A DNA stretch of 64,000 nt from Aurifilum marmelostoma (GCA_027559495.1 JAMXSV010000010.1:2604001-2668000); one strand, 5' to 3'; counted from the first letter of the stretch, positions 13,118 through 25,595 are shown. Program-made: numbers and translations. The notes: generated from the letters alone by a model not told the origin.

Positions 13118-16100
13118 ACGAAAACCATAAAGACCAACTTAATGACCTCTCGTGACCACCAAATTTCCCACCAACACCGGAAAGGCTTTCCGGTCGGAGA
13201 GATATTCGACAAAACGACCCCTGTCTGCCTTGCTAGTGATATACTACTGGAAAAAGTGTGCGTGTGTATGCGCGCGAGTGTATGTGTGGACCACCATGAC
13301 CAAAAAGCATACAAGTATGTGATCCGTCCTCTCATTGCTCGCAGGCAAGAGAGAAGGAAGAGAGCGCAGCCTCGTGGGGGTTCCTGCAGCGCTGCTTGCT
13401 TAATTAGTGCACGTCAAGGCTGGGGCCTCCCGATCGGCTGGACCGCGCGCGGCTGGGGGGGCCCTGCTGCTCCTGCTCCTGCTCTGGAGTGTGTCTGCTG
13501 TGTGTGTGTGTCAGTCATTTGTTTTTGCCAAAGGACCCTGAGACCCCACATCTCCCCTTGGATTCCTTCCCCACGGACTCACTTCGGATGGATTCTCGTC
13601 AAGTGGTGAGGGTGGAGGACCATTTCCCACCAGTCAGAGATTCCCCAGCGCTGCCCTGGGCCCCCTTGCTGTGACTGGTGACGAGACAGCCTTGCGGCCT
13701 TCTGTAGGATTCCAACCCCTCTCTCCCATCCCATGCGCCAGCGCAATACACCATCACCTGGAGGACTTCTACATGGTACTTCGGTCGGGTAGCAGAAGGA
13801 ATTGGAAGGGGGAGGGGGAATGTTAGTTCTACATATGATGCCACCTGGAATTTTCCACGTGGTTCACATCCACATGCCCGATGTTGAAGGGTTCGCATGA
13901 GAGGAAGGAAATGAATCCACTGCCCTGCGAGCAGAGCACCAACAATTTTGTACCGGGCCACCCAGGTGCTGGGTAGTGATGAGGTCGAGTTTCCGAGCAA
14001 AAGAAGAACAATATCAAAGAAAAATAAAAGAAAAAATATATAAGTTGGAACCCACAGCAGAAGCGCAATCCGTAACGACCAGAATGGACAACTTCTCCCG
14101 CCTACAACAGACCTGGTGACCTGGGTCCTAGGTGTATCTGCCTGTCGATACCGCATATTGCTTCCGCATCAAGTACAACCCCTTCCCCCTTCCACCCCCA
14201 CCATCCCATATCATATGTCCTTTTCTTCACCGGTGCGGGTCTGGTGGTGTCGGTCGTTTCTCTTATTTTCTCCACGCCGCAGGTCTGTCTTTCTGTACCA
14301 ACCTTGCGCCCTGGCTATCGGCCCTCGCTGTTGTCGAGTGTCGGTCAGGGTCATGTACATTCGAGTTGTCTCATCGCACAAACCCGACAACGCGGACGAG
14401 GGAGATTAACGAAACTGCTCCTCTTGCCCCCTCTCCCACTCTCGCTCGGGTCTTCTTCTGGGTGTGCTGTATGCAGCCTTGCAGGTGGGGTGGTCGGGAT
14501 CATAAGACAGCCCTCCCAGGCCAGGGGCTTTACAACGTTTCGCACGTCTTGCAGTCCAGTGCCACACACACACACACACACACACACACACCGTACAGCT
14601 GCGCTCTCCAGGGCTGGCCCTCTCGAAACCCGGCCTGCAGCCTTTCCGGGGGCCGAGCAGTCCTCACGATGCTTCTTTAAAGGGAAACCGTCCAGTTCCC
14701 CTTTTTGAGCAAGCCTGCACGTAGATAGAGAGACATGTCGCCTTCTTGTACGGTTTGGGAGAGAAAGGGTGGGTAAATCGATCCCCGGCTGCGACTTGAC
14801 TCGGAGGAGGGCGGGGGGGTGTTTTTGCGAATGTACAATAGTAATTGCTATAGCCCTACCCTGCCCTGCCCGCCCGCGCGCCGCCCACGTTTTGTTAAGG
14901 CCCACCCCATGTCATGCCATGTGACAGACGTGCATCTAAGCCGTGCTTATGATTTAAAAATAAGAGGCAAATCCCCAAACCGCCTGCCGCTTACGGAAGC
15001 ATCCCTCCCTCTCTTCCAGTTTGGTTCACTGTCCAGACAGCGAGGCGGTGGCCCAGCACCAGGTCATGAATTTCGGGGCCAGGGCAATAAAGTTACCCGT
15101 GTACGTGGTGGTGCTGGGCTGAATATAGCCGTAACCACTCTTGAAAGTTTAGGATTCGTAGCCCTCTTGCGTGGAACTGGATCTATGCGGTCTGCGTCTC
15201 GGAGAAGGGAAAGAAGATTCGGAATAGTCTCGGGATTCCAGCTGAGCTGTGTAGGAATAAGAAAAAAAATAATGTCAAAAATTGAAATCAAGGTGAGATA
15301 TGGTGTGATACTTTTCTCCCATTTCCTTATCCTTGTTTCTTTTTCCTTTTTCTTTATATTTATTCCTCCACTCCAGTGTGAAGTAACTGATATCACCAAC
15401 AGGTAAAGTGATAGACGCATTCTCACCCTCAGAACCACTCCTTCTTCACCGGCAGCAGTCATACGGGGGGGTTCCAGAAGGAAGCAGGACGGGGTTTGGG
15501 TGGGGGTGCCGTACCATTCTCATCCCCCCCCCCCCCCATGCAGAACCATGCAGAAATCCAACAAACACGTTACGACCTCGGCTTCAGCTCGCGCAGCAAC
15601 AACATGGGGCGAGGGTTGGACATGATTGTGCGCTGACCGGCCGACGTCATTGGCCAGCGCAGAAAGGGTTTCAGTCTGCCCACGCGGTCGGATTCGATGT
15701 TGCATTCGCGTTCAGCCCAATGGCTTGATTTGGGGGTTGCCACCACCCCCTCCCCTGGGCCAGGTGCTTCCCATTCCCTTCTTTCCCCCCCCCTCCCTCT
15801 TCCTCCTTACCCTCTTACCCCTTGCCAACCTGCGTGCGAGATAGATGCTTTAAATAGTACAGTAATATAGCGAGACAAGAGACAAAGCGATCAATCGATT
15901 TTTACAGTCCGAAGAGGAGGGGGGGGGGGGTTGCATGCAGTATGCCCTGGTGTATTATGTATGCATCTTCTTGCTACAGCCAACATCTTTTTTAATATTA
16001 TGCGAATGCGAGATGAACTGTTGCAGGAAGGGATCATGCTTGGGGGTTGATGTAAAGTAACATAGGATATCCCAGAACAGAGGAAAACGCTGCTGATCCT

Positions 16101-17231
16101 CTCGGGCTGGATAGATCATCACGAGCCAGTCAATAACCACATACTTTACACACCGAGTCCGGGACCAACTCGGACAGGATCTGAGCACGTCATGTTATCA
16201 ACGCGGAAGGAAGATGAGGTCCTGCCTGACCTCCCCCCCTCCCCCCCAAAAGTCATTTTGGTAGTTTCTAGAGGTGCTGCACTTTACAATACCGCATCAA
16301 GTAAGAAAGTAGAGAAGGGAGGGGGGGTGTTGGTTCTAGCCTGTCAGAAAAGACCTTCGAACCCCCCCCCCGCGCCCCGTGGGCGAGCCATCTTGTTCTC
16401 GGCGCACCTCGGCCGACGCCAAGGGTGGTGGTCCACAAGGTGTGTTGACAGCGCTTGACGGCTTCGAGAAAAGCTTCTCTGGCATTGATAACAAGCGCGA
16501 GAGGAGGGGGGACAAGGCAGGGAACGGGGGGAGGCCTGGCAGACCGGTGACCAGCATGGTTGTCAAGCGCGGTGAGCTAAGCCAGCCATGACCACAGGTA
16601 TGTACGGAGGAAGATTTCATGCTTCCCTCTCTCTGTGTAATTGTGGTACACCACAGGAGACGCAAGCCAAACTTCCGCCAACCCCTGGCAGGTAATAGTG
16701 GTGGTGGGGTTGGTGGTTGGCATCTCTCTCCCTTCCCTTGCGCGCGCGCGGTTCTCAGTTTGGGGAACCGTGAGCTGTTTCAGTGTGACGAATCGAGCCA
16801 GAACTGCACAGAAGCTGCAGGGCAGGGGATGCCAAAACGGACTTCTCCTGTATATAGAAAATCAAAAACCCGGGTTGTGTCGTCGTCAGGGAAGGAGATC
16901 CTGACTGAGAATCGCCATCTGATGGCTCACACACGCACCAGTGGCCCGCGCCGTGCGCATCGCCTCCCGCCGACCGGGGGGGGGGTTAAGGGACGGGGGC
17001 TACTCGGTGGTAAGTATAGCAGTAAAGTTTGTGCGGCGGGCAGTAAGACGTAGTGACTGCAGGGAAAGGATTCCTACCAACAGGGCCTTGGTGGTAAGGG
17101 AGCACTCCCGTTAAGATTCCTCGGCTGAGAGTGACGGCTTGGGTGGTTTTGATGGAATGACGCTGTCTGTGCTGTTGCGTTTTGTGTGGTGTCTCTCTCG
17201 GGTGCGTGCCCCTGTGCCATATTGCTTGTGT

Positions 17232-17265
<34 letters not shown>

Positions 17266-20003
17266 ACACACACATCACCTCAGACAGGTCCAACATTTTG
17301 TGTGAGAAGAGACGGTGAGCAGGACCCAGGAGGGAAAGGGACATGAAACCCTGACCAGAAATTGGCAAAAGATGACATGTCGCCTCGCAGGTCGTTGTCC
17401 CGTTCGTTTGGACGGTCTGGTGCACACTGCGCACCATAATGCCTGGCTGTCTGTCATATTAAGAGCGCGTATGAGGCGGGGGCTTCAGACGGTGAACACG
17501 AGGCCCTTCTCAAGGCGCATTGCAATTTCCTGTGACCATGGCCCCGGAATCTAATCCCCGGGTCCCTCAAAGTCCGGATGGTAACATATCACAACGCAAT
17601 TGATGATACGCAAAACAGGTCAACGAGCCAGCGCCCACAGGGGCCAGTATCTGGGGGGGGGGGGGCGGGGGGACTGCAGCGTTTCAAACAAGCTTGGTTC
17701 GGGGCGTGAGAGTAGCAGTCGAGAGCTTGCGCTGTTGTTGACGCCTGTCTGTGTCCTCCTTCTTTCCAGGGTCGTCTCTCTGTCGCTTCTCCTGTGCGGT
17801 GGTCCAGAACCCCCTCCAAGCCCACCTTCTTCCCCACTGATAGGCAAAATAGGGCGATCCCCGGAGGTACAGTGAGTTTCGGGCAGGTTCTAGGGTTTCT
17901 GAGTTTCCCATCCCCCCGCGCGCCTCCAGCCACGACCCAGAGGATTTTGGCAGATGACCAGGCGCCTCCCACCCACCACCACCACCCCAGTCCGCTTGCT
18001 GGTAAGATAGAATAAAGCAAGAGGAGGAAGCCTGAAAGCAAAAAAAGGCCCTTCCCCCACTGCTGCTGCCAAGTATCGAGAGACGACAGCCAACGAAAAA
18101 AAAGAAAGGGGGAAAGAATGTCTGCCAGCTGCCGAGCAGAAGCATTGTCAGCAGAGGTAAGGGAGGGGTGGTGGGCACATGTCTGCCTGGGCCCAGGGCT
18201 TTCCCAGGTCTCGTGTTCGAGCCCTGCTGTACAGCCCGAACAGCTGGCAAGACGAGAGTGGGCGGCGGCCTGCATGAGATCGCCCCGACGCAACCACCTG
18301 GCCAAGACCAAGGACCTGTGCGATATCAGGGCTCTGATATGGAAAGTGATCAGTCGTAATCAATCTGATTGATCCATCTCCTGGGAACAAGCCACCTCGT
18401 CCCGCGGGAAACGGATCCATGGCTCCTCCGTCTCCTTTCTGTCTGCTCGAGCGTGGAATGCTAGATTGTGCCTGGCTGGTTTTCATTACCGCCGTAGTCA
18501 GCTGGACACCCTCCTGGGCCGAACCCAGTACCAGGCCGCCCGCCTCCCGTGGGGTTAAAAAGAAAGGAAGAAAAAGAAAGAGTATGGGGGGGCCCCAGGT
18601 ATTGTTCCAACCCAGAAGGAATCAGGGTTGTCTCGCCCCCGGGTTTAGGTGGGCATAACGTCACCAACACCACCACCTGAGCAAGTCCTGGGGCCCGTAA
18701 CTGGGCAGCACAGCAGAGCAGCAGAAGCAAGCCCGGCCACCAGGTCAAAGGTCACCGACAAGGAGAAGGCAATCAGCACTGCCCTGACCCTCCTTGCCCT
18801 TGTGGGAGGGTGAAGATTGTGCGCCACGCCTTCACCGCTGAACGCCCAAAACCTGCAGGTCCCAGACCATTTCCTGAGTCTTCTCACAAAGACAGAATAT
18901 TAATTTCAAATGTCTTGGTCTCACTCTCTTTTGTTCTCTGCCTGATCCTATCAATCATAACCCAGTAGTGACTGATTTGACTGAGCGAGAATAAGCTCTC
19001 TCTCTCTCTCTCTCTCTTTTCCCCAGGTACAAGGTCTGTCTTACCTGAGGCCCCTACGCACCCGTCCGGCTTGAATTCCTGAGCAGGGCTGATCCAACCG
19101 GACGTGATTGGTGCGCGAATACTCTGGAGTTGGGGCTGGGGTTAGACGGGGGGGAGGGGTGAAGGGGTCAATGGTACCGTATGGCTCAGCCGTGTTCATT
19201 TGTTTTCCTGTTGTTTAATTCTTTTTTTTCTTCTTCTTCTTCTCGTATGTGCTATGTCTGTGCCTTGCCTCTCTCGTCTGTTTCTTTTTTGTTATTGGGC
19301 ACTGCATGCGGTGGCTCCGTCACCAACAACACCAAAAGTCACCGAGAGAGAGAGAGAGAGACAAATGCTGATCTCCAATCGCTGCTGAATGCAGTCATGG
19401 TCCCGAGGCGCAAGGTCAAGGGGTCAGGTGGCCCTCTGGCCAGAAAATAGCAAGACCACTCAATTCATCAGAATCCGGGGAAAGGAGAGGCGAAGCAGCC
19501 CATCTGACTCTGGGGAAGGGGATAAAGGGACAGAACAAACAAGGGCTCTTCTGACTTGTTTCAATGCGTTGTCCATAATCTAAAATAAATCCTGTCGCGT
19601 GATGTGAAATAGATGGCCCAGCGGGAACAAAAAAAAAACAAATTGTCGATTCGAGCGGATCGATCACAGGTCGCGGTCTAGATCTGGAGCCCAAGGGGAG
19701 CCGGTGGGAGGGCTTCTCTTGACCATCGTGACGCGGATCCTCTCTGCCGGGGAACAGGCCCTGGGTTCCCCCCCCTCCCCCTTCCCTCCACTCTTCCGCT
19801 GTCTCTGGTAGCAGAGGTCAGAGAACGAGGTCAGGGCTCAACAGGGCGACGCGCAGAGTGGCAGAAGCAAGGCGAGCGGGGGGAGGGAGGGGGAGCCTGG
19901 GAGAGGGTTTAGGCGCTGGGCCCTGTGCTGGTCACAGGGACAAGTAATGACTGTCTGGCTGGTGGCCCACACTCTTTCTCCAGGCGGGGAGGGGGGAGGC
20001 GCT

Positions 20004-20004
<1 letters not shown>

Positions 20005-20094
<90 letters not shown>
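20005..20094. repeat. (GT)45 microsatellite
   Basis: An uninterrupted 90-bp GT repeat, by far the longest microsatellite in the window. It lies about 2 kb upstream of the DUF1752/DUF3295 gene. Long perfect repeats like this are usually polymorphic and can adopt Z-DNA; both remarks are general knowledge, not shown here. Confidence 0.97.
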
Positions 20095-20095
<1 letters not shown>

Positions 20096-20718
20096 GTATC
20101 GTAGGGCAGGACAGGGCACAAGGATGCGGGACGGAGACATGGGGCACCGTTTTGTGTTGAGCGTAACGGACCATGGCCGGCCTAGACAGAGGGAAGCCGG
20201 GAAAACAAAATTTAGAAAGAAAGAGCGACCGAGTTGGCGGGAGACAGAGGCAAGAGGAACACAGCCGACGGGATCTAAGCTAAACTGAGTAGTAGTTCAG
20301 ACCTGCAGTAGGCCTAATCGGGACGTCGGTAACAGACGCCTGGGACGGGGCCTGGAACTGAATTCAGAGCTGTCAAGAATCATCATGTGACAAGATCAGA
20401 GTGCAAATCCCTGGTAGTCCACGATACTACCCAGAGAGGCTAGTCTAAAATATGACGCTATCCCAAAACAGAACCATAGATACTGCCTTTTGCGGTTCTA
20501 GACTGAACGGTATCTCCAGAAGAGGGAATTTGCTTTCGGCCCGTTTGGATTGGCTCCAGATCCATTCTCAAGCACCTCAGGCTGTACTCCAGAACAAGCC
20601 TGCCCCTGGCTCCAGAGACGAGCGAGCCCTACCGAAGAACAAATGGCAGCATTGAAAGTGGGTGGCCAAGGCATCAGAGGACATAAGCGAAAGAAAAGGA
20701 CGCACAGGAAAGGAAAGG

Positions 20719-20734
20719 AAAAAAAAAAAAAAAA
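20719..20734 (+). repeat. A16 homopolymer
   Basis: Sixteen A after two GGAAA units. It marks the distal upstream region of the 22.1-kb gene. Confidence 0.9.
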
Positions 20735-20909
20735 GAAGGGACAAAAAGTCTGCAGTTTGATGCCCAGTCAATGTGCATGATAAGTGCACACACATGGACT
20801 GAATTTGATGGTGGGAGAATGACTACTATCACGGTCACGCCACGGATATCGACGGCGGAAGGACGTATAGAGAGTGAGAGAGATGTGGGAATGCATGACT
20901 GCTGTCGTC

Positions 20910-20932
20910 AGCCAGCCAGCCAGCCAGCCAGC
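20910..20932. repeat. (CAGC)n microsatellite
   Basis: A tandem tetranucleotide repeat in the upstream region of the 22.1-kb gene. Confidence 0.85.
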
Positions 20933-21355
20933 TTGGATACTGGTCGACAGAGACGGAAGAAGGGGAAGAAAAAAAGTGAACCACATGACGGATCCGCGAG
21001 TGGCCATACTGGTCGTCGTGTTTTGATTGACTCTTCTAGTCTGTCAATAGGGATATCAAACGGGAGTTGGACCGGAGACAGACACACAAGAGAAGGGGTA
21101 CTGCAGAAACGCTGCTTGCAGGTACCTAGGCGACTGCGGTGCTGTACCTTGTATCCTGTACCGTCGAGGATGTGTGGCGATGGCTGGCACGAGGTACCGT
21201 TTGCAAGTCCAGAACACCTCGAGCCAGTCTCACCGCAATCCAGGACGGACAGAAGGGGCATCCCCACGCGGTTCAGTGCTCCATCCCAGTGCCCTGTCCC
21301 TAGCCATCCTTGTACCCCTCTTGTCGCTGAATTCCAAGGGAGGGGGGGCCCTCAG

Positions 21356-21375
21356 GGTACGTACCGGTACGTACC
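21356..21375. promoter_or_regulatory. 20-bp perfect palindrome, copy 1
   Basis: GGTACGTACCGGTACGTACC equals its own reverse complement. An identical copy starts 49 bp downstream. It lies about 690 bp before the ATG of the DUF1752/DUF3295 gene and just upstream of an ATG-free leader, so a dimeric transcription-factor site or hairpin in that promoter is a reasonable inference. Confidence 0.5.
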
Positions 21376-21404
21376 TCACGCCCCACACCCTCCACCCGCG
21401 CTCA

Positions 21405-21424
21405 GGTACGTACCGGTACGTACC
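21405..21424. promoter_or_regulatory. 20-bp perfect palindrome, copy 2
   Basis: Second identical copy of the palindrome at 21356-21375. The 29 bp between the copies are not repeated, so the two sites are separate elements and not part of a longer visible duplication. Confidence 0.5.
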
Positions 21425-21462
21425 CCATCCTCCGGCAAAATACAGTCCAGCATGTACCGATG

Positions 21463-22064
21463 CTCCAGACACCCGACCGAGAGGTACTTGTCGCACCCTG
21501 TCCCAGGGCCAAGACGGCCACATCAGGTTCAGCAGTTAATTACATCTACGTCCGGTCTCCCTCTTCGACCTCCCCCACCGTCTTCCTCTACAAACCAATT
21601 CTACAAAACACCTACTACCAACCCTCATATCAACCTCTCCCCAGACCATCACCGACGCAATTCCTCGCAGTTGGTCTTTCCTAGGACAAATACAAGAGTC
21701 CTTCCCGTTCCACCTCTAGGCATTTCTTCCCCCGCGACAACAGCCTTCCCCTCATCGACGCTCTCGTCTGCACTCCCCCCCCAGCTTGGGTCCTCTCCAC
21801 CACAGCGTCATATTCGAACGTCTCCCAACGTCACTCGCACCTCACCGTACACCACCGGTTCCTGGTGCGCAACAAATCCAAGTCGAGCACTTTCAGCACG
21901 ACAACAATTCCTAGACGACCTCAACAGGTCCGGTCTCAACAAGACAGCGCGAGAACCTGGGATCGAGCAGTACCCGACGGACGCGATCGGCTCGCAAACC
22001 CAGTTAGACGGCAAACCAACCTCCCGTTTGCACTCACCAACCTCCAGCATCTGGCTCGACGATA
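21463..22064 (+). promoter_or_regulatory. Probable long 5' leader without upstream ATG
   Basis: About 600 nt directly before the start codon of the DUF1752/DUF3295 gene contain no ATG on the plus strand. The sequence is strongly C/A/T-biased (CT- and CAA-rich), as is usual for long fungal 5' untranslated regions. A 451-codon open frame (20771-22126) crosses it in a different frame and overlaps the start of the real gene by 62 nt. It reads as low-complexity Pro/Ser/Thr sequence and is explained by the same composition bias, which removes stop codons. The transcription start is not known. Confidence 0.5.
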
Positions 22065-23951
22065 ATGCCCTCTACCCTCAACGCACCTGTCTTACAGGTG
22101 GATGCAAACATTGTCAAACTAGTTGACACTTCAAACCCTCAGAACCTGTTCAACCTCTGGAGTAGTAAGTCTGCCGCGCCACTGTCACAAGCGGCCCGCC
22201 GCCCGCAGCCATGTGCTGACAAGCTCTTGATAGTGATGTCCAGATGCGCAGATTCTGTGCCACAAGGAAGACGACTTGAGAACCTGATCTGGAGATTATT
22301 GATGGAGGAGGTCACCAGCGAGCCTACCTCTGAATCTGCACCCGTCTCCAACACCACCGCCACCATCGCATCCACGACACAGCCCAGGGAAATCCAGCGC
22401 CCCAACACAATCAAGTCTTCTCCCGAGGACGTACCACAACTGTCAGGAAGCGTCGACTCTATTGCCGACGAGGAGGCCGTCGAGTTTTCTTCCGATTCAT
22501 CACCTGTCGACATTGTGCATCCCCGCATCCGCCGTCAGGACTCCTTGACCAGCTACCCGGGGAGACGGGATCGCCACATCTCGTCCGATAACCTTGAGAA
22601 GATGGTCGCTTCGATTGTGGAGCAAAAGGAAACACTTTCTGCTCCCCTCCCCGAGATCCCCGCGTCTCTTTCGCCACCAAAACAGGAGCAGGCAAAGGAG
22701 CAGCAGCCAAAGGACATCAAGCAGGAGCAACTCGACTCCCCGCCAGCACTATCATACTCGGGCTCGACCAGCACCGAGTCGCCGAGCAAGGACTCCGACA
22801 GACCATCAGAGCACTCGGAGGATAACCCTTCCTCCATGGAGCTGCCCATGATCAAGACCACCACCGTCGTGCGCGGCTTTTCTCCCGCCCAGCATCCTCA
22901 CCCAGCCGCCTTCACCCCCTCAAAATCCACGCCAGACATCCCCGAGCCCAAGTCCTCCCCGGCGGCAAAGAAGGTGGAGCCTAAGAAGAAGGCCACCTTC
23001 ACCCTGGGAGCTTCATCGGAGGAGTCCTACAACAGCGACGACGGCCAGAGCGTCGAGACCCGTCACCAGAAGAACCTTGCACCACCTCCCGCCGTCGTGG
23101 TCAACAAGCCCAAGAAGATGTTCCAGATTGGTGGCTCGTCCGAGGAGGACAACTCCATCAAGAGCGCCATGGCGTCTCCCCGCAACCACAAGCTGGCCGT
23201 GCCTAAGAAGTCGACCTCGTTCGCCAACAACCTGACCACTACGATACCGTCTGCAAGCTCCTCTGCCATCATCGAGGACGACGAGATCAGCTACGACGAG
23301 AGCGCCATCGAGTCTGACGACGACGACGAGTGGGAGGATTCCAACGAGGACAGCGGTGCCAACAGCGTCGACGAGAAGACGCTGTTCCAGCGTGTCGATT
23401 CCAAGGCCAACCTGACTTCCCGCCGCTCCCTCATCACACTAGCGCTCGAGCAGAACCAGCGCCGTGGAAACTTGGGTGGCATCGCTTCCCGCTCGACCCC
23501 CGCCATCCCACAGCGCGGCCGGGCTCCCTTGAGCGGTCCGTCCCCGCTGGTGTCATCGCCCAACGACTCGGACGATGCACCACTCACCATGAAGCGACAA
23601 GCCCGTGCCGCCCCAATGCGGCCTATCAACGAAGTCCCTCGATCAACAGCAGCACAGGCCAAGCCTATCATGGCTACTGCCTCCAACGGGGTCAGCCAGC
23701 CATTGGCCTTGTCCCCAAGGACCACCCGGCGTAACATGCTAGCCACCGAGCTGACCGAGTCTCTTCGCCGCGACTTGCTGCACGAGCGCTCTCAGGTGAA
23801 GCGCCGTCACACCTCCACCAACATCGTCAACCTGAGGCAGTACCCTCAACAGCCCTACATGGACCGGGCCAATGGCGATGTCAACGCCAGCAGCTGGAAC
23901 GAGGACTTCTCTCGTGACGCTTTTGGCGGCTACTATAGCAAGGGCTGGTAA
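22065..23951 (+). CDS. GATA_AreA (DUF1752) / DUF3295 regulatory protein
   Basis: Two exons: 22065-22164 and 22234-23951. The 69-nt intron (22165-22233) has a GTAAGT donor, a TGCTGAC branch motif and a TAG acceptor. The product is about 605 aa. Residues about 22-56 form the short domain named GATA_AreA/DUF1752 (NLFNLW, then SRCADSV-QGRRLENL-WRL), which the splice joins correctly. A long, low-complexity Ser/Pro/acidic middle follows, with two related boxes (FTLGASSEE and FQIGGSSEE) and an acidic run near 392-406. The C-terminus carries the conserved DUF3295 block (NMLATELTESLRR, from about 534) and ends GYYSKGW. The DUF1752 domain occurs in fungal regulators such as yeast Mks1, which acts in nitrogen/retrograde signalling; a nuclear or signalling role here is inference. 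The start is chosen because it lies just before the conserved domain and follows an ATG-free leader. The intron length is a multiple of three, so an unspliced frame is also open but breaks the domain. Confidence 0.9.
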   Translation: MPSTLNAPVLQVDANIVKLVDTSNPQNLFNLWSSKSAAPLSQAARRPQPCADKLLIVMSRCADSVPQGRRLENLIWRLLMEEVTSEPTSESAPVSNTTATIASTTQPREIQRPNTIKSSPEDVPQLSGSVDSIADEEAVEFSSDSSPVDIVHPRIRRQDSLTSYPGRRDRHISSDNLEKMVASIVEQKETLSAPLPEIPASLSPPKQEQAKEQQPKDIKQEQLDSPPALSYSGSTSTESPSKDSDRPSEHSEDNPSSMELPMIKTTTVVRGFSPAQHPHPAAFTPSKSTPDIPEPKSSPAAKKVEPKKKATFTLGASSEESYNSDDGQSVETRHQKNLAPPPAVVVNKPKKMFQIGGSSEEDNSIKSAMASPRNHKLAVPKKSTSFANNLTTTIPSASSSAIIEDDEISYDESAIESDDDDEWEDSNEDSGANSVDEKTLFQRVDSKANLTSRRSLITLALEQNQRRGNLGGIASRSTPAIPQRGRAPLSGPSPLVSSPNDSDDAPLTMKRQARAAPMRPINEVPRSTAAQAKPIMATASNGVSQPLALSPRTTRRNMLATELTESLRRDLLHERSQVKRRHTSTNIVNLRQYPQQPYMDRANGDVNASSWNEDFSRDAFGGYYSKGW

Positions 23952-25563
23952 TCGACACAACATCTCAACAACAAAACAACAAAAATGATACCCAAAAAGG
24001 ACAGGAAAATTATCATCTTCTGGCACACACATCACCAAAAACCAAAAGTGCCTTGTACATGTACACCAATCTTACCGACACGAGCACTGCGAAGCGAATT
24101 TGCTATTTTCACGACCTTGAAAGCATGATGGACGGCGTTTGATTTTCTTTTTTTTTCTTTAATTCTTTTCACAATTTCTCATGAAGCATTGTCATACTTG
24201 GTTCACTGTGACCGAAAATTACATTGCGACCCTTCCCCACTTTGTGGAAGTGGTCGCGAACATGGAACACAAACAGTGTGCCATGTTTTATGATACCATG
24301 GACTTTTTAAAACCTCATTTCATCATCATCATCATTGAGCCCTCTCCTGTCACGGGAGAGGCTTACGGCATTGGTTCGTTTTCGGTTGCAATTTGATACC
24401 CAAGGCTAGGGTTTGGAACTGGTCTTCGGGGGAAAGGAGGAAAGGCGGATCTATCCCATCAGGACAAGGGCAAGAAGAAATCGCTTCCGCAAGTGTGTAC
24501 ATTTTACTGTGGGGTTGAGTGTGTGGTGTATGTGGGTTTTACACAGGCTTAGGGTGCCGGGCGACCGGCATACCTCCCGCCGCCGAATAATGGCTGGAAA
24601 AGGGAGGGAAGGCATTCTTCAGTGTGCTCCTCTACTACAAAGGGGATCAAGGCACACACAAAAAAATGGTCTTTAATGTTTCAGGTCCTCTGGTGTGCAA
24701 TCCTCGAACAAAGCGGGGGGGGGAAAAAGAACAGATAGGCACTGGGAGAATAGGCCATACATCCTCCACATGGAGAGCCTTGACACCAAGACAAAACAAA
24801 AGAAATTCTGATGAAACTCATGATCATTTGTTCCCCTGATTCCAAATGCGCATTGTGCCTGCAACTCCCAAGTCTCTTCAGCATAGCGTGCCCTGAACTG
24901 TTCATTTCACTGTATTTTCACTGGCCAAGAACGGATTGACACTGTCTTGAGAGCCGGCGAAAACGCGGAGTTTCAGAGATTCTACTTATCCACTCACTAC
25001 TATCCTTTGCGGAGCCGCAAGCGGTTCGCTCCCACGTGTTTCGCGGCGGCCGCGACTCCAGCAGAAAAAAATGCAGAGCTTTTCGACTTGATTACATATA
25101 TAGTAGTACCACGGTAGTATTTTTTTTTTTTTTCTCTTCTCCTTTTTTTTCTCTCCCCCCTCTAGAAGTACCCGCAATAGGGCCGTTGGAAAAAGCGAGC
25201 ATTGGCGATTGAATATGTCAGCAGGCCGGAAAGAGGGCCATCTGCAATCGTCACAGTCACAGTATAGTTTGCGCACATGTCAATCTTTGTCTATAATGAC
25301 GGTATTTGAGTTTCTCGGCTATCTACTTTGTCCGCCTTCTGGGAGGGGGGGGAAGGGAAGGGCTGGTTGTGGTTTGAATGAGGCACACAAGTAGCCTCGG
25401 TATAGACCGGCCTGGACCTTTCGGCTGCAGAAGTCAAAAAGTAACCGTCGAGAACGGCACATGCTTTTTTTCTTGCTATTGTTTGGCTGCTTTGTGGTCC
25501 CGTGGTGTCGGGCTGGTAGTCAGGGGGACTGCAGGCATGGGATTTGCTGGGCGGCATTACATT

Positions 25564-25595
25564 CAGCGGCAGCGGCAGCAGCAGCAGCAGCAGCA
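25564..25595. repeat. (AGC)n microsatellite
   Basis: A trinucleotide repeat which in one frame encodes an Ala run. It lies in an unsupported frame, so I treat it as non-coding. Confidence 0.85.

Larger units (their letters stand above)
5331..20700. other. Long gene-free stretch
   Basis: Over these 15 kb I found no conserved protein, no tRNA-like cloverleaf and no rRNA. Open frames are short, overlap on both strands, and run through microsatellites or homopolymers. Landmarks are a CATC-type repeat near 9437-9464, (CTC)n at 13090-13117, CA repeats at 14563-14591 and 17232-17262, (TC)n at 18995-19017, GA repeats at 19341-19361, an A22 run at 8120-8141 and a T26 run at 8939-8964. The base composition is not visibly AT-rich, so it does not look like a typical heavily RIP-mutated transposon graveyard. 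I assign no function. Confidence 0.6.

Noticed and set aside
17589..18311. 240-residue minus frame
   Set aside because: Trp/Gly/Pro-biased low-complexity reading of repeat-rich DNA. Several overlapping frames on both strands are equally open.
20771..22126. 451-residue open frame
   Set aside because: Low-complexity Pro/Ser/Thr product with no family resemblance. It overlaps the start of the real DUF1752/DUF3295 gene in another frame and is explained by the C/A-rich leader. Kept only as a finding.
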